A program made the translations under genes and the position numbers. A stretch of 64,000 nucleotides of DNA from Pseudomonas sp. P8_241 (GTDB lineage Bacteria > Pseudomonadota > Gammaproteobacteria > Pseudomonadales > Pseudomonadaceae), in contig NZ_CP125377.1 of NCBI RefSeq assembly GCF_034008315.1, positions 4,338,501-4,402,500 of the forward strand. Direction: 5' to 3'. The notes below the pieces were generated by a model that was given only the letters and a program-made list of their open reading frames with translations, was not told where the DNA came from and searched no databases. Below are positions 7,449-15,841 of the stretch, piece by piece; the first letter of the stretch is position 1; the number at the start of each line of letters is the position of its first letter.

Positions 7449-9188
7449 TCAGGACGCGGGGGCGTAGACCTGCTTGCCGGCGAAGAAGGTCTTCAGGACT
7501 TTGGTTTCGAACAGTTCGTCATCGCTGACCTTGAACACATCGCGGTCGAGGATGATCAGGTCAGCCTGCTTGCCCGGTGCCAGGGAACCGATCTGCTCAT
7601 CCAGGCGCAAGGTTTTGGCGGCGTTGATGGTGTAGGCGTAGAACATGGTCTGGCGGTCGATGCTTTCCTTGGCATTGAGCACACCCAACGGCCCTTTGCG
7701 GGTGCTGGCCTGGGCGATGGCGTTGAACGGGTTGTTGCTCGACACCGGCCAGTCGCTGCCACCGGCAATCATCGCGCCGGCGTTATGCAGGGACCGCGCG
7801 GGGTACTGATAACCGTAGGCAAACGCGCTGATGTAAGGCTTGACCAGTTCGACGGTGTAAGACTCGCCGGTGGCCCACAGCAGTTGCATCGAGGCGATCA
7901 CGCCCAGTTGCTTGAAGCGCGGAAACTCTTTCGGATTGACCAGTTGCAAGTGCGCGATGCTGTGCGGCACCGGCGTCGGGCTGAGCTTGCGCGCATACGC
8001 CACGCCATTGAGCGCCTCACGCACTGCGCGGTCGCCGACAGCGTGCATGTGCACGATCCAGCCGCGTTTTTCCGCCGCCACTACCAGTTCGCCAAAGTGC
8101 GCCGGGTCGGTCAGCAGTTGGCCGTCCTTGTGGCTGTTCTTGTACGGCACGACGACCGCCGCCGTTTGTCCCGGGAACTCGAGAATGCCGTCGACAAAAA
8201 TCTTGATGCCAGGGAACGTGAGGTTAGGCACACCTTCGAATTGCTTCATGACCGTGGAGATCACTTCCAGATCAGCGGGCTTGCTCTTCGGGTTGGTGAC
8301 CATCAACGCCGCTACGTGGGCGCTGAGCTCGCCGTTCTGCGACAGCTCTTTGTACAGCGGCAGTACGCCGACACTTTCCGCGGTGGCATGGAAATCGAAC
8401 AGCGAATCCTCACTGCCGCCGTTCGCCGCTGCGTCCATCCAGGCCGTGACGCCGTATTGATTGTTGATTTTCACCGCCTCGCGAGCGGCTTTGAGCATCG
8501 CTTCCGGGGTAGGTGCCGGAACACCGTTGCGCACTACGTCCCAGCGGGATTCGGCAAAGTAGCCGTTAGGGGTGAAGTCCGCTTCATGGCCGATGTAACC
8601 GCGCTCTTTCTCCGGCAGGCTTTTCACCAGCGCCGCGTCGATGTTCAAGCGCTTGAGCATCGCGTTGTTGGCCCAACCGGTGTGGCCGTCGATGCCGCTG
8701 AACACAATCGGCTGATCGGCCCAGCGCCCCTGGTTGAACACCTTGCCCAGTTCACGGGCTTTCTCCCAATAGGCCGAACTGACCCCGGCCACACTGATCA
8801 CGTCACCGGACCGGGCACGCCCGGCCTTGTCCTCTTCGATCAACCATTGCTCCAGTTCCGGCATGGGTTTGACCTCATCCAACAGGTTGGCTTTCATGCT
8901 GTCGAAAGCGCCCGAGACCGGGTGGCTGTGGGTGTCGATCATGCCAGGCATCAATACTTTGCCCGCCAGGTCGATGCGCTGGGTCTTGGCATCGGCCAGG
9001 GCATTGATTTCGGCATCGCTGCCGGCTTTAAGAATCTTGCCGTCCTGGACTGCCACGGCTTGCACCAGGCCTTGTCCAGGCTCGGCGGTGAAGACCTTGC
9101 CGTTGAACAACACCAAGTCAGCGGCGGCCATCGCCGGCACCGAGGAGATGGCCAACGCAGCGGCCAACAGGTTTGGAATCAATCGCAT
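7449..9188 (-). CDS. Exported YtcJ-like amidohydrolase 1
   Basis: This is a 579-residue amidohydrolase-superfamily enzyme with a signal peptide (cleavage near AMAAA). Motifs: MPGMIDTHSHP (first metal ligands), HMHAVGDRAVREAL, HLQLVNP and AGGSDWPVSSNNPF (metal Asp), followed by the closing GSLAPGKQADLIILD. The YtcJ group hydrolyses amide, urea or formamide-type bonds, and most members have no known substrate. It is about 20 bases downstream of a second, longer paralogue, so the two are co-transcribed. Export suggests the substrate is processed in the periplasm before NCS1 uptake. Confidence 0.87.
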   Translation of the reverse strand: MRLIPNLLAAALAISSVPAMAAADLVLFNGKVFTAEPGQGLVQAVAVQDGKILKAGSDAEINALADAKTQRIDLAGKVLMPGMIDTHSHPVSGAFDSMKANLLDEVKPMPELEQWLIEEDKAGRARSGDVISVAGVSSAYWEKARELGKVFNQGRWADQPIVFSGIDGHTGWANNAMLKRLNIDAALVKSLPEKERGYIGHEADFTPNGYFAESRWDVVRNGVPAPTPEAMLKAAREAVKINNQYGVTAWMDAAANGGSEDSLFDFHATAESVGVLPLYKELSQNGELSAHVAALMVTNPKSKPADLEVISTVMKQFEGVPNLTFPGIKIFVDGILEFPGQTAAVVVPYKNSHKDGQLLTDPAHFGELVVAAEKRGWIVHMHAVGDRAVREALNGVAYARKLSPTPVPHSIAHLQLVNPKEFPRFKQLGVIASMQLLWATGESYTVELVKPYISAFAYGYQYPARSLHNAGAMIAGGSDWPVSSNNPFNAIAQASTRKGPLGVLNAKESIDRQTMFYAYTINAAKTLRLDEQIGSLAPGKQADLIILDRDVFKVSDDELFETKVLKTFFAGKQVYAPAS

Positions 9189-9208
9189 CAGAACGCTCTC
9201 TGGTTTTT

Positions 9209-11068
9209 TTATTGGGCGGATCGGGAAATGACAGACTGGGAAGCGACTTGCGGCGCAGTCCCCAGGAACGGTGCCTTGGCCCAGACGACCTTGCCGCCGA
9301 CCACCGTCAACAGCACCTGGTTACGGCCGAGTTCGTCTTCGGGCACCTGCATGAAGTTCTTGTCCAGCACGATCAGGTCGGCGAATTTGCCGACTTCGAC
9401 CGAGCCGAGCACCGCGTCCAGCTTCAACTGTTCGGCGGAATTGAGGGTGATGCTGCGCAACACGTCACTGCGCGACAGCGCCGGGTCGGCGTTCAACCGT
9501 CCTGCGTATTTGGTGCCATAGCTGTGCGGATTGGTCGGATCGCCGGAGCGGGTGACACCGACTTTCAGCGCCAGGAATTCATCGAGAGGATCGACCGGCC
9601 AGTCACTGCCATACGCCACTCGGCCACCGGCCCGGGCGATGCTGCCCGAGGGTTCCATGCGCGCAAAACGGGCGGTGCCCAGGTGTTCGCTGGTGCCGTC
9701 GACCGTGGACGGTGCCTGCTGGGCCCACTGGAAAGACATGTTGGCGGTGACGTCGAGTGCCTTGAAGCGTGGGTAGTCCGCGGGGTCGACCGATTCGGCA
9801 TGGGTGATCGTGGGGCGAAAACCGTTGCCGGGAAGTTGCTGACGCACGTACTCGATACCATCGAGCGAGTCGCGGACCGCCCGGTCGCCGGTCGCATGCA
9901 GGTGCGGGTCGAAACCAGCCTGCACCGCTTGCAACAGCAACGGCTTGAGCACTTGCGGCGGGAAATACAGCTCGCCGACGTTGTGCCCAGGCGTCCATTT
10001 CGGTGCGGCCTCGGAGCCAGTGTTGCTCAGGTAGGGACTCAACATGGCGCCGGTATCTGCCGGGGCGTTGATGATGCCGTCCATGAACAGTTTGACGTGC
10101 CGCATGTTCACGCCCGGCGCGACCTTCACCTCGCCCTGATCGTACGTGCTGGCCAGTGCCTTGGCCTCGGCGATGGTCTTCGCTGGATCGGCAATGGCGG
10201 CAGCCGGGTCAAGTTTGATGGCCAGTAAGGCCCGGGCGGTCAGCTCGCCGGAGTTTTGCAGGCCAGTGAAGGCTTTGCCGTTTTCCGGCCCTGACAGCGC
10301 ATCGAAGAAACTGGTGATGCCCTGCTGGCGCATGGCGTCGAGGGCGGCACGGAGCTGGTTGAGTTTTTCTGCGTCGGTCGCAGGCGGCACTACGGCGGCC
10401 ATCGACTCGGCGGCGCCATCTTCGCAAATGCCGTTCGGGTTGCCGGCGCTGTCACGACGGTACTTGCCGTCTTCGGGATCAGCGGTGCTCTTGCTGATCC
10501 CGGCCAGTTCCAGACCCCGGGAGTTGGTCAGGATGGTGTGGAAATCGGTGGAGCGCACCTGGATCGGACGCTGTGTCTTGAGCGCGTCTAGGGTCGCTTT
10601 ATCGGCGTCGCCGTCGAGTCCGGTCATGCCCATGCGGTCCCAACTGCCGACTTCAAGCCACACGTCCGGGCCCTTGTCCTTGTCAGCATCAAGGCAGGCC
10701 TGAATGCTGGCCTGAAACTGTGCGCGGGTCAGGGTTTGGTACTTCAGGTCACACAAGGTCATGGCGCGACCGCCGTCGCCCGGATGCATGTGCGCATCGA
10801 CGAAGCCCGGCATCAACATGCGCCCGCCCAGGTCGATCAATCGCGTCTGCTTGCCGATGTAGTCGTCGATGCCGGCGTCGCTGCCGACATAGACAATCTT
10901 GCCAGCCGAAACGGCTATCGCTTGCTGCACGGAGTTCTGGCCATCGACGGTGTAGACGTAGCCATTGCGCATGACCATGTCGGCGGGTGTCGCCGCCAAC
11001 GCCATGCCGGAAATCGCCGTCGTCGCCGCAATGGCGACAAAAAGCCTGGAAAGTCTCAAATGCCACAC
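9209..11068 (-). CDS. Exported YtcJ-like amidohydrolase 2
   Basis: This is a 619-residue paralogue of the gene at 7449-9188. It begins at a GTG and has an N-terminal signal peptide (up to GMALA). It shows MPGFVDAHMHPGD, HATGDRAVRDSL, THAESVDPADYP, VAYGSDWPVDPLDEF and the C-terminal GSVEVGKFADLIVLDKNF. Compared with its partner it has extra sequence after the first metal motif. It is the first amidohydrolase of the presumed operon. Two divergent copies side by side suggest two substrates or two successive hydrolyses. The Shine-Dalgarno is weak, so the start is less certain. Confidence 0.85.
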   Translation of the reverse strand: MWHLRLSRLFVAIAATTAISGMALAATPADMVMRNGYVYTVDGQNSVQQAIAVSAGKIVYVGSDAGIDDYIGKQTRLIDLGGRMLMPGFVDAHMHPGDGGRAMTLCDLKYQTLTRAQFQASIQACLDADKDKGPDVWLEVGSWDRMGMTGLDGDADKATLDALKTQRPIQVRSTDFHTILTNSRGLELAGISKSTADPEDGKYRRDSAGNPNGICEDGAAESMAAVVPPATDAEKLNQLRAALDAMRQQGITSFFDALSGPENGKAFTGLQNSGELTARALLAIKLDPAAAIADPAKTIAEAKALASTYDQGEVKVAPGVNMRHVKLFMDGIINAPADTGAMLSPYLSNTGSEAAPKWTPGHNVGELYFPPQVLKPLLLQAVQAGFDPHLHATGDRAVRDSLDGIEYVRQQLPGNGFRPTITHAESVDPADYPRFKALDVTANMSFQWAQQAPSTVDGTSEHLGTARFARMEPSGSIARAGGRVAYGSDWPVDPLDEFLALKVGVTRSGDPTNPHSYGTKYAGRLNADPALSRSDVLRSITLNSAEQLKLDAVLGSVEVGKFADLIVLDKNFMQVPEDELGRNQVLLTVVGGKVVWAKAPFLGTAPQVASQSVISRSAQ

Positions 11069-11132
11069 CCCTGTTCTTATTGTTTTGAAGCGGCCCGAAG
11101 CGACTGCGCCAGCCCCTGATAGACAGGGCCTA

Positions 11133-11142
11133 CCCTATAGGG
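11133..11142. promoter_or_regulatory. Perfect palindrome CCCTATAGGG, possible operator
   Basis: A 10-base perfect palindrome lies in the 137-base gap between the end of the LuxR-type gene and the start of the amidohydrolase operon, about 65 bases upstream of the amidohydrolase start. Its position suits an operator or promoter element read on the minus strand, perhaps for the neighbouring LuxR-type regulator. This is inference from position and symmetry only. Confidence 0.35.
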
Positions 11143-11205
11143 CGCAGCGTTCGAATGGACCTCTGCAAATGAGGAGGGGTGAGGCAAATAGTTGAAAAGA
11201 CGCGA

Positions 11206-12300
11206 TTAATCGCGGCGTGCAGACTCCGTCGGCGGACCCGCATAGCGCAGCACCGAACCGAGCTCCACCTTGCTTTTGACGCCGAGCTGCAAATAGCAGT
11301 TGCGCAGGTAAGTGCGCACGGTGGCCGGGCTCAGGGACAGGAGTTTGGCGATTTCCTTGTAGGAGTGACCCGCGGCGAACAACATCGCCGCCGTGCGCTC
11401 CCGAGGGGCCAGGCCTTCGGCCCGCGACGGCGCTTCCAGAGACAGGATCACATGCTCGGCGTTGGGGCTCAGGGTCAACGCGCAACGACCCAGACGCACC
11501 ACGCAAGGTGCTTTTTGCAGCTGTGAGACCACCTCGACCGGCAGTATCGAGCCATTCCAGCCGGGCATTTCACGTTGAATCGCCGCGCATAACCGCGCAC
11601 CGACATACAGCAAGCTGCCGTCCAGGCGCGCAACACCGAAGTCGCTCGCGCCATCGTCGGTATCGAAGCGAATCATGTCCTGCACCTGAAACCGCCACAG
11701 CTGGAACAGGTGATCGCAGAACGCCGAAAACAACTGGGCCTCGTGTTCATCGAACGACTGCTCATGCAGGCCACGGTAGAGACAGACAAAGAACATCAAG
11801 CCACTTTCGGGCAACTCAAAGGTGATGCTCATCAAGTGGTAGAGATCGTAGCGCCGGGCGAAATCGTTGACCGCCTCGCACGGGTCGTTGAACCCCGTAT
11901 CACGCACCACCTCGCCGGGCTGGCTCAAAGTGGCATGGGAGAACTGATCGTTGGCCGCCACCGGGTGCCATTCGGCGGCAAACGACTCAGGAAGATTGAT
12001 GCTGCCGTGCATCCAGCTCTGCGGTGCAACATTGGGACCCGCAGTGGACATCTCGCCCCACCAGGCCGACGCGAACGGCACCAGCTCACCGAAGGCCTGC
12101 AAGCCATCGGCGATGAAGCGCGACGCACCGCTATCCCGCGCCAGCCGTCCAACGTGCAACACGCAGCGATTGAACGCCTTCAGCGTGGCCATGGACGTGT
12201 TGTCACCGGCCTTGATCCCCTCCTCCATCATTGCGATCCCGTTCACTGCATGGTCTGGTGGCTTGACGATGCCATAGGGCCGGGAACGGGTCCAGCTCAC
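11206..12300 (-). CDS. LuxR-family (HTH) transcriptional regulator
   Basis: The product has 364 residues: an N-terminal sensor part of about 280 residues without a recognised receiver or autoinducer domain, then a C-terminal LuxR-type helix-turn-helix (LAPRERTAAMLFAAGHSYKE followed by IAKLLSLSPATVRTYLRN). It likely senses the island's substrate and controls the amidohydrolase-porin-permease genes just downstream. The frame opens with GTG at 12300; ATGs at residues 24, 25 and 37 are alternatives, and none has a clear Shine-Dalgarno. It follows the nitrilase gene by 14 bases. Confidence 0.85.
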   Translation of the reverse strand: MSWTRSRPYGIVKPPDHAVNGIAMMEEGIKAGDNTSMATLKAFNRCVLHVGRLARDSGASRFIADGLQAFGELVPFASAWWGEMSTAGPNVAPQSWMHGSINLPESFAAEWHPVAANDQFSHATLSQPGEVVRDTGFNDPCEAVNDFARRYDLYHLMSITFELPESGLMFFVCLYRGLHEQSFDEHEAQLFSAFCDHLFQLWRFQVQDMIRFDTDDGASDFGVARLDGSLLYVGARLCAAIQREMPGWNGSILPVEVVSQLQKAPCVVRLGRCALTLSPNAEHVILSLEAPSRAEGLAPRERTAAMLFAAGHSYKEIAKLLSLSPATVRTYLRNCYLQLGVKSKVELGSVLRYAGPPTESARRD

Positions 12301-12314
12301 TTTGACATCAACGG

Positions 12315-13157
12315 TTACAAACCGCTGTCCAGCCCGTACAACGGGGGTCGACGGTCCTGATGCAGGTCATTACGCGCACTGATGCGTTTGTTGCGCGCCT
12401 CGGCGAGATTCAGCGTCGCGAGCAGGATTTGTTCGCCGCCCTGCTCTGCCGGTCCGGCCAACGGATAACCGTCGGCGTCGACGATGACCGAGCCCTGCAC
12501 CCAGCCGACCCCGCGTTCGTGGCCGTAACGGTCGCACGCGGCGATGAACATCCGATTGACCGAGGCATTGGCCTGCACCCGCAGGACCTCGGCTGGACGC
12601 TCGGTCTGCGGTCGCGGGCCGTCGGGCCAGTTGACCGGCGCGCACAGCAAGTCAGCGCCAGCCAATGCGGGCAGGCGCACCCACTCGGGGAACTCCAGGT
12701 CGTAGCAAATCAGCATGCCGAGACGTCCATGGACGGTCTCGACCACGGGCGGCGCGGCATCGCCGGGGGTGAAGAGGTCTTTCTCCGCATCCCACAAATG
12801 CGCCTTGCGGTACACCGCACGCAGCCCGTTGGCGTCGATCATCACCGCACTGTTGGCCAGTTCGTCACCTTCCAGGCGCTCGCAGAACCCGCCGACGATC
12901 ACCAGGTTCAACTCGCGGGCCAGCGCTTGCCACAACTGCAACATTGGCCCATCGACCGTTTCCGCCAAAGACAGCGCTTCCTCTCGATCGGCAAACAGGT
13001 AGCCGCTCTGCACAAGCTCGGGCAGCACCACGACTTGGGCGCCCTGATGGGCTGCCTGACGAATTGCACGCTCGGTGAGTGTTCGGTTGTAGGCCAGATC
13101 GCCTATTTTCGGCGCCAGTTGGCAGCAGGCGACCACGGTATTTCTTGCGTTGTTCAA
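12315..13157 (-). CDS. Nitrilase-superfamily carbon-nitrogen hydrolase
   Basis: This is a 280-residue cytoplasmic amidase-type enzyme. The catalytic triad is visible: Glu47 in LPELVQSGY, Lys118 in YRKAHLWDAEKD and Cys151 in MLICYDLEFPEW. The start is TTG, chosen because GGAGG lies 7 bases before it and the codon overlaps the stop of the upstream permease (TTGA). Tight coupling to an NCS1 permease suggests it hydrolyses the imported compound to a carboxylate plus ammonia. The substrate is not deducible. Confidence 0.9.
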   Translation of the reverse strand: MNNARNTVVACCQLAPKIGDLAYNRTLTERAIRQAAHQGAQVVVLPELVQSGYLFADREEALSLAETVDGPMLQLWQALARELNLVIVGGFCERLEGDELANSAVMIDANGLRAVYRKAHLWDAEKDLFTPGDAAPPVVETVHGRLGMLICYDLEFPEWVRLPALAGADLLCAPVNWPDGPRPQTERPAEVLRVQANASVNRMFIAACDRYGHERGVGWVQGSVIVDADGYPLAGPAEQGGEQILLATLNLAEARNKRISARNDLHQDRRPPLYGLDSGL

Positions 13158-14653
13158 CGCCCTGCCTCCGCAGATGAATGGGTCATGGCGACAATGTCAT
13201 GCTCGGTCAGCGCGTCGATCACTCGACGTTCGGCCACCAGATCAAGCGAGCGGCTGAGCAGGTAATACGTCAGGCCCGAGACCAACAGACCCACCAGCCA
13301 GGCGATGTCCACGCCTGCCAGCACTCGTGCCACAGGGCCGACGAACACCTCTTTGCCGGCGGCGGCATCGAAGATGTAGAAGAACGGCACCATGGCGGCG
13401 AAGCCGATCAGGTACGAGACGATCCCGCGAAACTGCCAGGCGCCGTAGATGCCCTTCGGCGTGAAGAAATGCGGGATCGCGTAGCGACCTTTGCGCACGA
13501 AGAAATAGTCCACCAGATTCACCGCTGTCCACGGCACGAGGAAGTACAACAGCAGCACAAGGAAGGTGTTCAACAGGGCAATGCCGTCGCCTTTGATCGA
13601 CAACACACAGGTCAGCAAAATGAGGCTGATCACACTGATCGACAGGACTCGGGCGCGGGGTGTCGGGGTGATTCTCCGGATCGAGTCGACACCGGTCAGC
13701 AGCGTCAACATGGCGCTGTAGGTGTTGAGCGCAATGATCGGCAGAAAGCCCAGTACCGAGACAATCACCAGCAGATTGCCCAGCCCAGGCAGCATCGACG
13801 AGCCGACCTGATTCAACGCCACCAACGCATCCGCCGCTTTCAACTCCTGGGCCAACCAGGCACCGAGACCGATCATCCAGCTGCCCGACAACGAGGCGCC
13901 GATGAACACTGCGGCGATGAGCTTTTTGCGGCTGGTGTTCTTTGGCAGGTAGCGGGAATAGTCGGATACATACGGCGCATAGGAGATGTTGTAGCTGGCG
14001 CCGATGGCAAACAGTGTGGCGAACGCGACCCAGTTGAAGCCCAGGTCGGACGCCGGCGTAACGCCTTCGGAACCGGCGCCGAACATCAGGGCAATGGTCA
14101 CCAGCGCATAGAGCGGCAAGGTCGCGAGCAACGCCCACTTGAAGGCCTTATGCATCAGGTCGTGGCCGTAGATCGATAACAATGCGCCAATCAGCACTAC
14201 GACCACGGCGACGATGGTGGGGTCGATGCCGAACACATGCTCCAGGCCGTTCATGATCAGCGAGATGTTCACCACGTTGAAGCCGACGAATACAAACATC
14301 GTCGCCATCAAGGCCAGGATCACCCCGCGGTATCCGAACTGGGCGCGGGACTGGATCATCTGCGGCAAGCCCATTTCCGGCCCCTGGGAACCGTGAAAGG
14401 CCATGAAGATAGTGCCGAACATGATGCCCAGCGCACCAGCCAGCAGGGTCCACATCGCCGACAAGCCAAGGCTCGGGCCGACAAATCCGATGGAAATGGT
14501 GAAGAAGTGAAAATTGCCGAGAAACCAGAACGGCCCCTGGCTGCTGAGTTTGGCGTGACGCTCGCTTTGCGGAATGTAATCGATGGAGTGGCCTTCGATG
14601 GCCAACCCGCCGCTCGCCTCGGTGGCGTGCGCAGACACTGGGGAACCTGACAT
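13154..14653 (-). CDS. NCS1-family permease B
   Basis: This is a 499-residue inner-membrane transporter, paralogous to the one at 5160-6554. It has the same hallmarks: GHSIDYIPQSERHAKL at the N-terminus, GPEMGLPQMIQSRAQFG and SYAPYVSDYSRYLPKN. It is the first gene of a minus-strand run (permease, nitrilase, luxR-type) and is transcribed away from the lysR-type gene at 14853, with palindromes between them. Import of a nucleobase-like or other small nitrogen compound is likely. Confidence 0.9.
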   Translation of the reverse strand: MSGSPVSAHATEASGGLAIEGHSIDYIPQSERHAKLSSQGPFWFLGNFHFFTISIGFVGPSLGLSAMWTLLAGALGIMFGTIFMAFHGSQGPEMGLPQMIQSRAQFGYRGVILALMATMFVFVGFNVVNISLIMNGLEHVFGIDPTIVAVVVVLIGALLSIYGHDLMHKAFKWALLATLPLYALVTIALMFGAGSEGVTPASDLGFNWVAFATLFAIGASYNISYAPYVSDYSRYLPKNTSRKKLIAAVFIGASLSGSWMIGLGAWLAQELKAADALVALNQVGSSMLPGLGNLLVIVSVLGFLPIIALNTYSAMLTLLTGVDSIRRITPTPRARVLSISVISLILLTCVLSIKGDGIALLNTFLVLLLYFLVPWTAVNLVDYFFVRKGRYAIPHFFTPKGIYGAWQFRGIVSYLIGFAAMVPFFYIFDAAAGKEVFVGPVARVLAGVDIAWLVGLLVSGLTYYLLSRSLDLVAERRVIDALTEHDIVAMTHSSAEAGR

Positions 14654-14783
14654 ACGATTGTTCCTATGCAGTTGTTTATTGTTTTTGTGGGTGCAGCGCT
14701 CGTTTCGAGGTCCGGTTCAGGTGAAAATCCAGAAAAATCTGACGATGACGCTGGTTTCACGGCAATGTAGGCCGTCGAACTGG

Positions 14784-14798
14784 GCGATAAAATATCGC
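14784..14798. promoter_or_regulatory. Inverted repeat GCGATA-N3-TATCGC in the lysR/permease intergenic region
   Basis: Perfect 6-base arms around AAA, between the divergent permease (13154-14653) and lysR-type (14853-15755) genes. It has the size of a LysR-type binding site or part of one and lies 14 bases from a second palindrome at 14812-14831. Confidence 0.45.
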
Positions 14799-14811
14799 AG
14801 GCACACTGTTC

Positions 14812-14831
14812 ACATAGATCCAAACCTATGT
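14812..14831. promoter_or_regulatory. Inverted repeat ACATAG-N8-CTATGT, probable LysR-type operator
   Basis: Perfect 6-base arms lie 21-40 bases upstream of the lysR-type start codon. The T-N11-A-like symmetry is typical of LysR recognition sites. It probably mediates autoregulation and control of the divergent permease operon. Confidence 0.5.
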
Positions 14832-14852
14832 AAGTGATTATCTGGAGACCCC

Positions 14853-15755
14853 ATGCTGGGAACTGTTACGGAGCTGGATCTGCGTTTGATCCGGGTATTT
14901 CTGACCGTCGTTGAAGCGGGCGGGATCTCGGCGGCGCAAACCGCTCTCAATACCACGCAACCGACCATCAGCGCGCAATTGGCCACGCTGGAGGCGCGGG
15001 TCGGTTTTCGCTTGTGCGAGCGCGGCCGCGGCGGGTTTTCAGTGACGCCCAAGGGCGAGCAATTCATCGAGGCGGCTCGCCGTCTGCTGGCGGCCGCCGA
15101 AGGATTTCGGGTCGAAGTCCAGCACATCAACCGTAAAGTCTCGGGCAACATCAACATCGGTCTGCTCGGGCAGATCGACCCGGTGGCGAACAAGAAAATC
15201 GGCCTGGCCATTGCACGCTTGAGGGCCCGGCACGAAGGCCTGTACTTTCATTTCACCGAACTGTCCTCCTCGCTGCTGGAAGAAAAAATCATTAACGGCC
15301 ACATCGACCTGGCCATCGGTTACTTCTGGCACCGCTTGCCCAACATCGATTACGTTCCGTTGTTCGAGGAAACCCAGATCGCCTACTGCGCGCCGTCGCA
15401 TCCGCTATCGGAACAGGCAGGCGCCTTGACCCGCGCCGATGTCAGTGCGTTTGACTGGGTCTGGCCGAGCCATCCCCTGCCGGAAATGCCCGCCCCCACC
15501 TCAATCGAACGCCTGACCGTGCTCACCGACAGCATGGACGGCGCTGCGCTGCTCATCCTTTCGGGCCAGCACCTGGGGTTTCTGCCTCAGCACTATGCGG
15601 CCCGGCATGAACAGTTGGGGCAGTTGCATCCGTTGAATCCGCAACTGCTGCGTTATGAGGTGGGGTTTCATGCGGCGGTGCGACACTCGGCGCGTCAGCG
15701 GGATCTGGTGAGTGCTTTTCTCAACGAATTGATCGAAATCTTCGGGGAACCATAG
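14853..15755 (+). CDS. LysR-family transcriptional regulator
   Basis: The product has 300 residues: an N-terminal winged helix-turn-helix (LRLIRVFLTVVEAGGISAAQ followed by TALNTTQPTISAQLATLE) and a periplasmic-binding-protein-like co-inducer domain. It is divergent from the permease-nitrilase operon, the classic arrangement for a LysR regulator and its target, with two palindromes in the shared promoter region. The inducer is probably the permease substrate or its product. Confidence 0.92.
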   Translation: MLGTVTELDLRLIRVFLTVVEAGGISAAQTALNTTQPTISAQLATLEARVGFRLCERGRGGFSVTPKGEQFIEAARRLLAAAEGFRVEVQHINRKVSGNINIGLLGQIDPVANKKIGLAIARLRARHEGLYFHFTELSSSLLEEKIINGHIDLAIGYFWHRLPNIDYVPLFEETQIAYCAPSHPLSEQAGALTRADVSAFDWVWPSHPLPEMPAPTSIERLTVLTDSMDGAALLILSGQHLGFLPQHYAARHEQLGQLHPLNPQLLRYEVGFHAAVRHSARQRDLVSAFLNELIEIFGEP

Positions 15756-15828
15756 GAGCGAGCTGGCTCGCGAAGCTGTTAACGATAACGCGTGCTTACT
15801 GATTGAACGCGGGCAAGCTCGCGCCTAC
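15753..15828. repeat. Degenerate REP-like inverted repeat
   Basis: Arms at 15753-15772 (TAGGAGCGAGCTGGCTCGCG) and about 15808-15828 are imperfectly complementary members of the GAGCGAGC family. They lie between the convergent ends of the lysR-type gene and the T6SS kinase gene and mark the edge of the T6SS region. Confidence 0.65.
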
Positions 15829-15841
15829 GGGCATTTGTCGC

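Noticed and set aside
7431..9521. A 696-codon plus-strand open frame across the amidohydrolase genes
   Set aside because: It is antisense to two genes with signal peptides and metal motifs, and shows no domain of its own.
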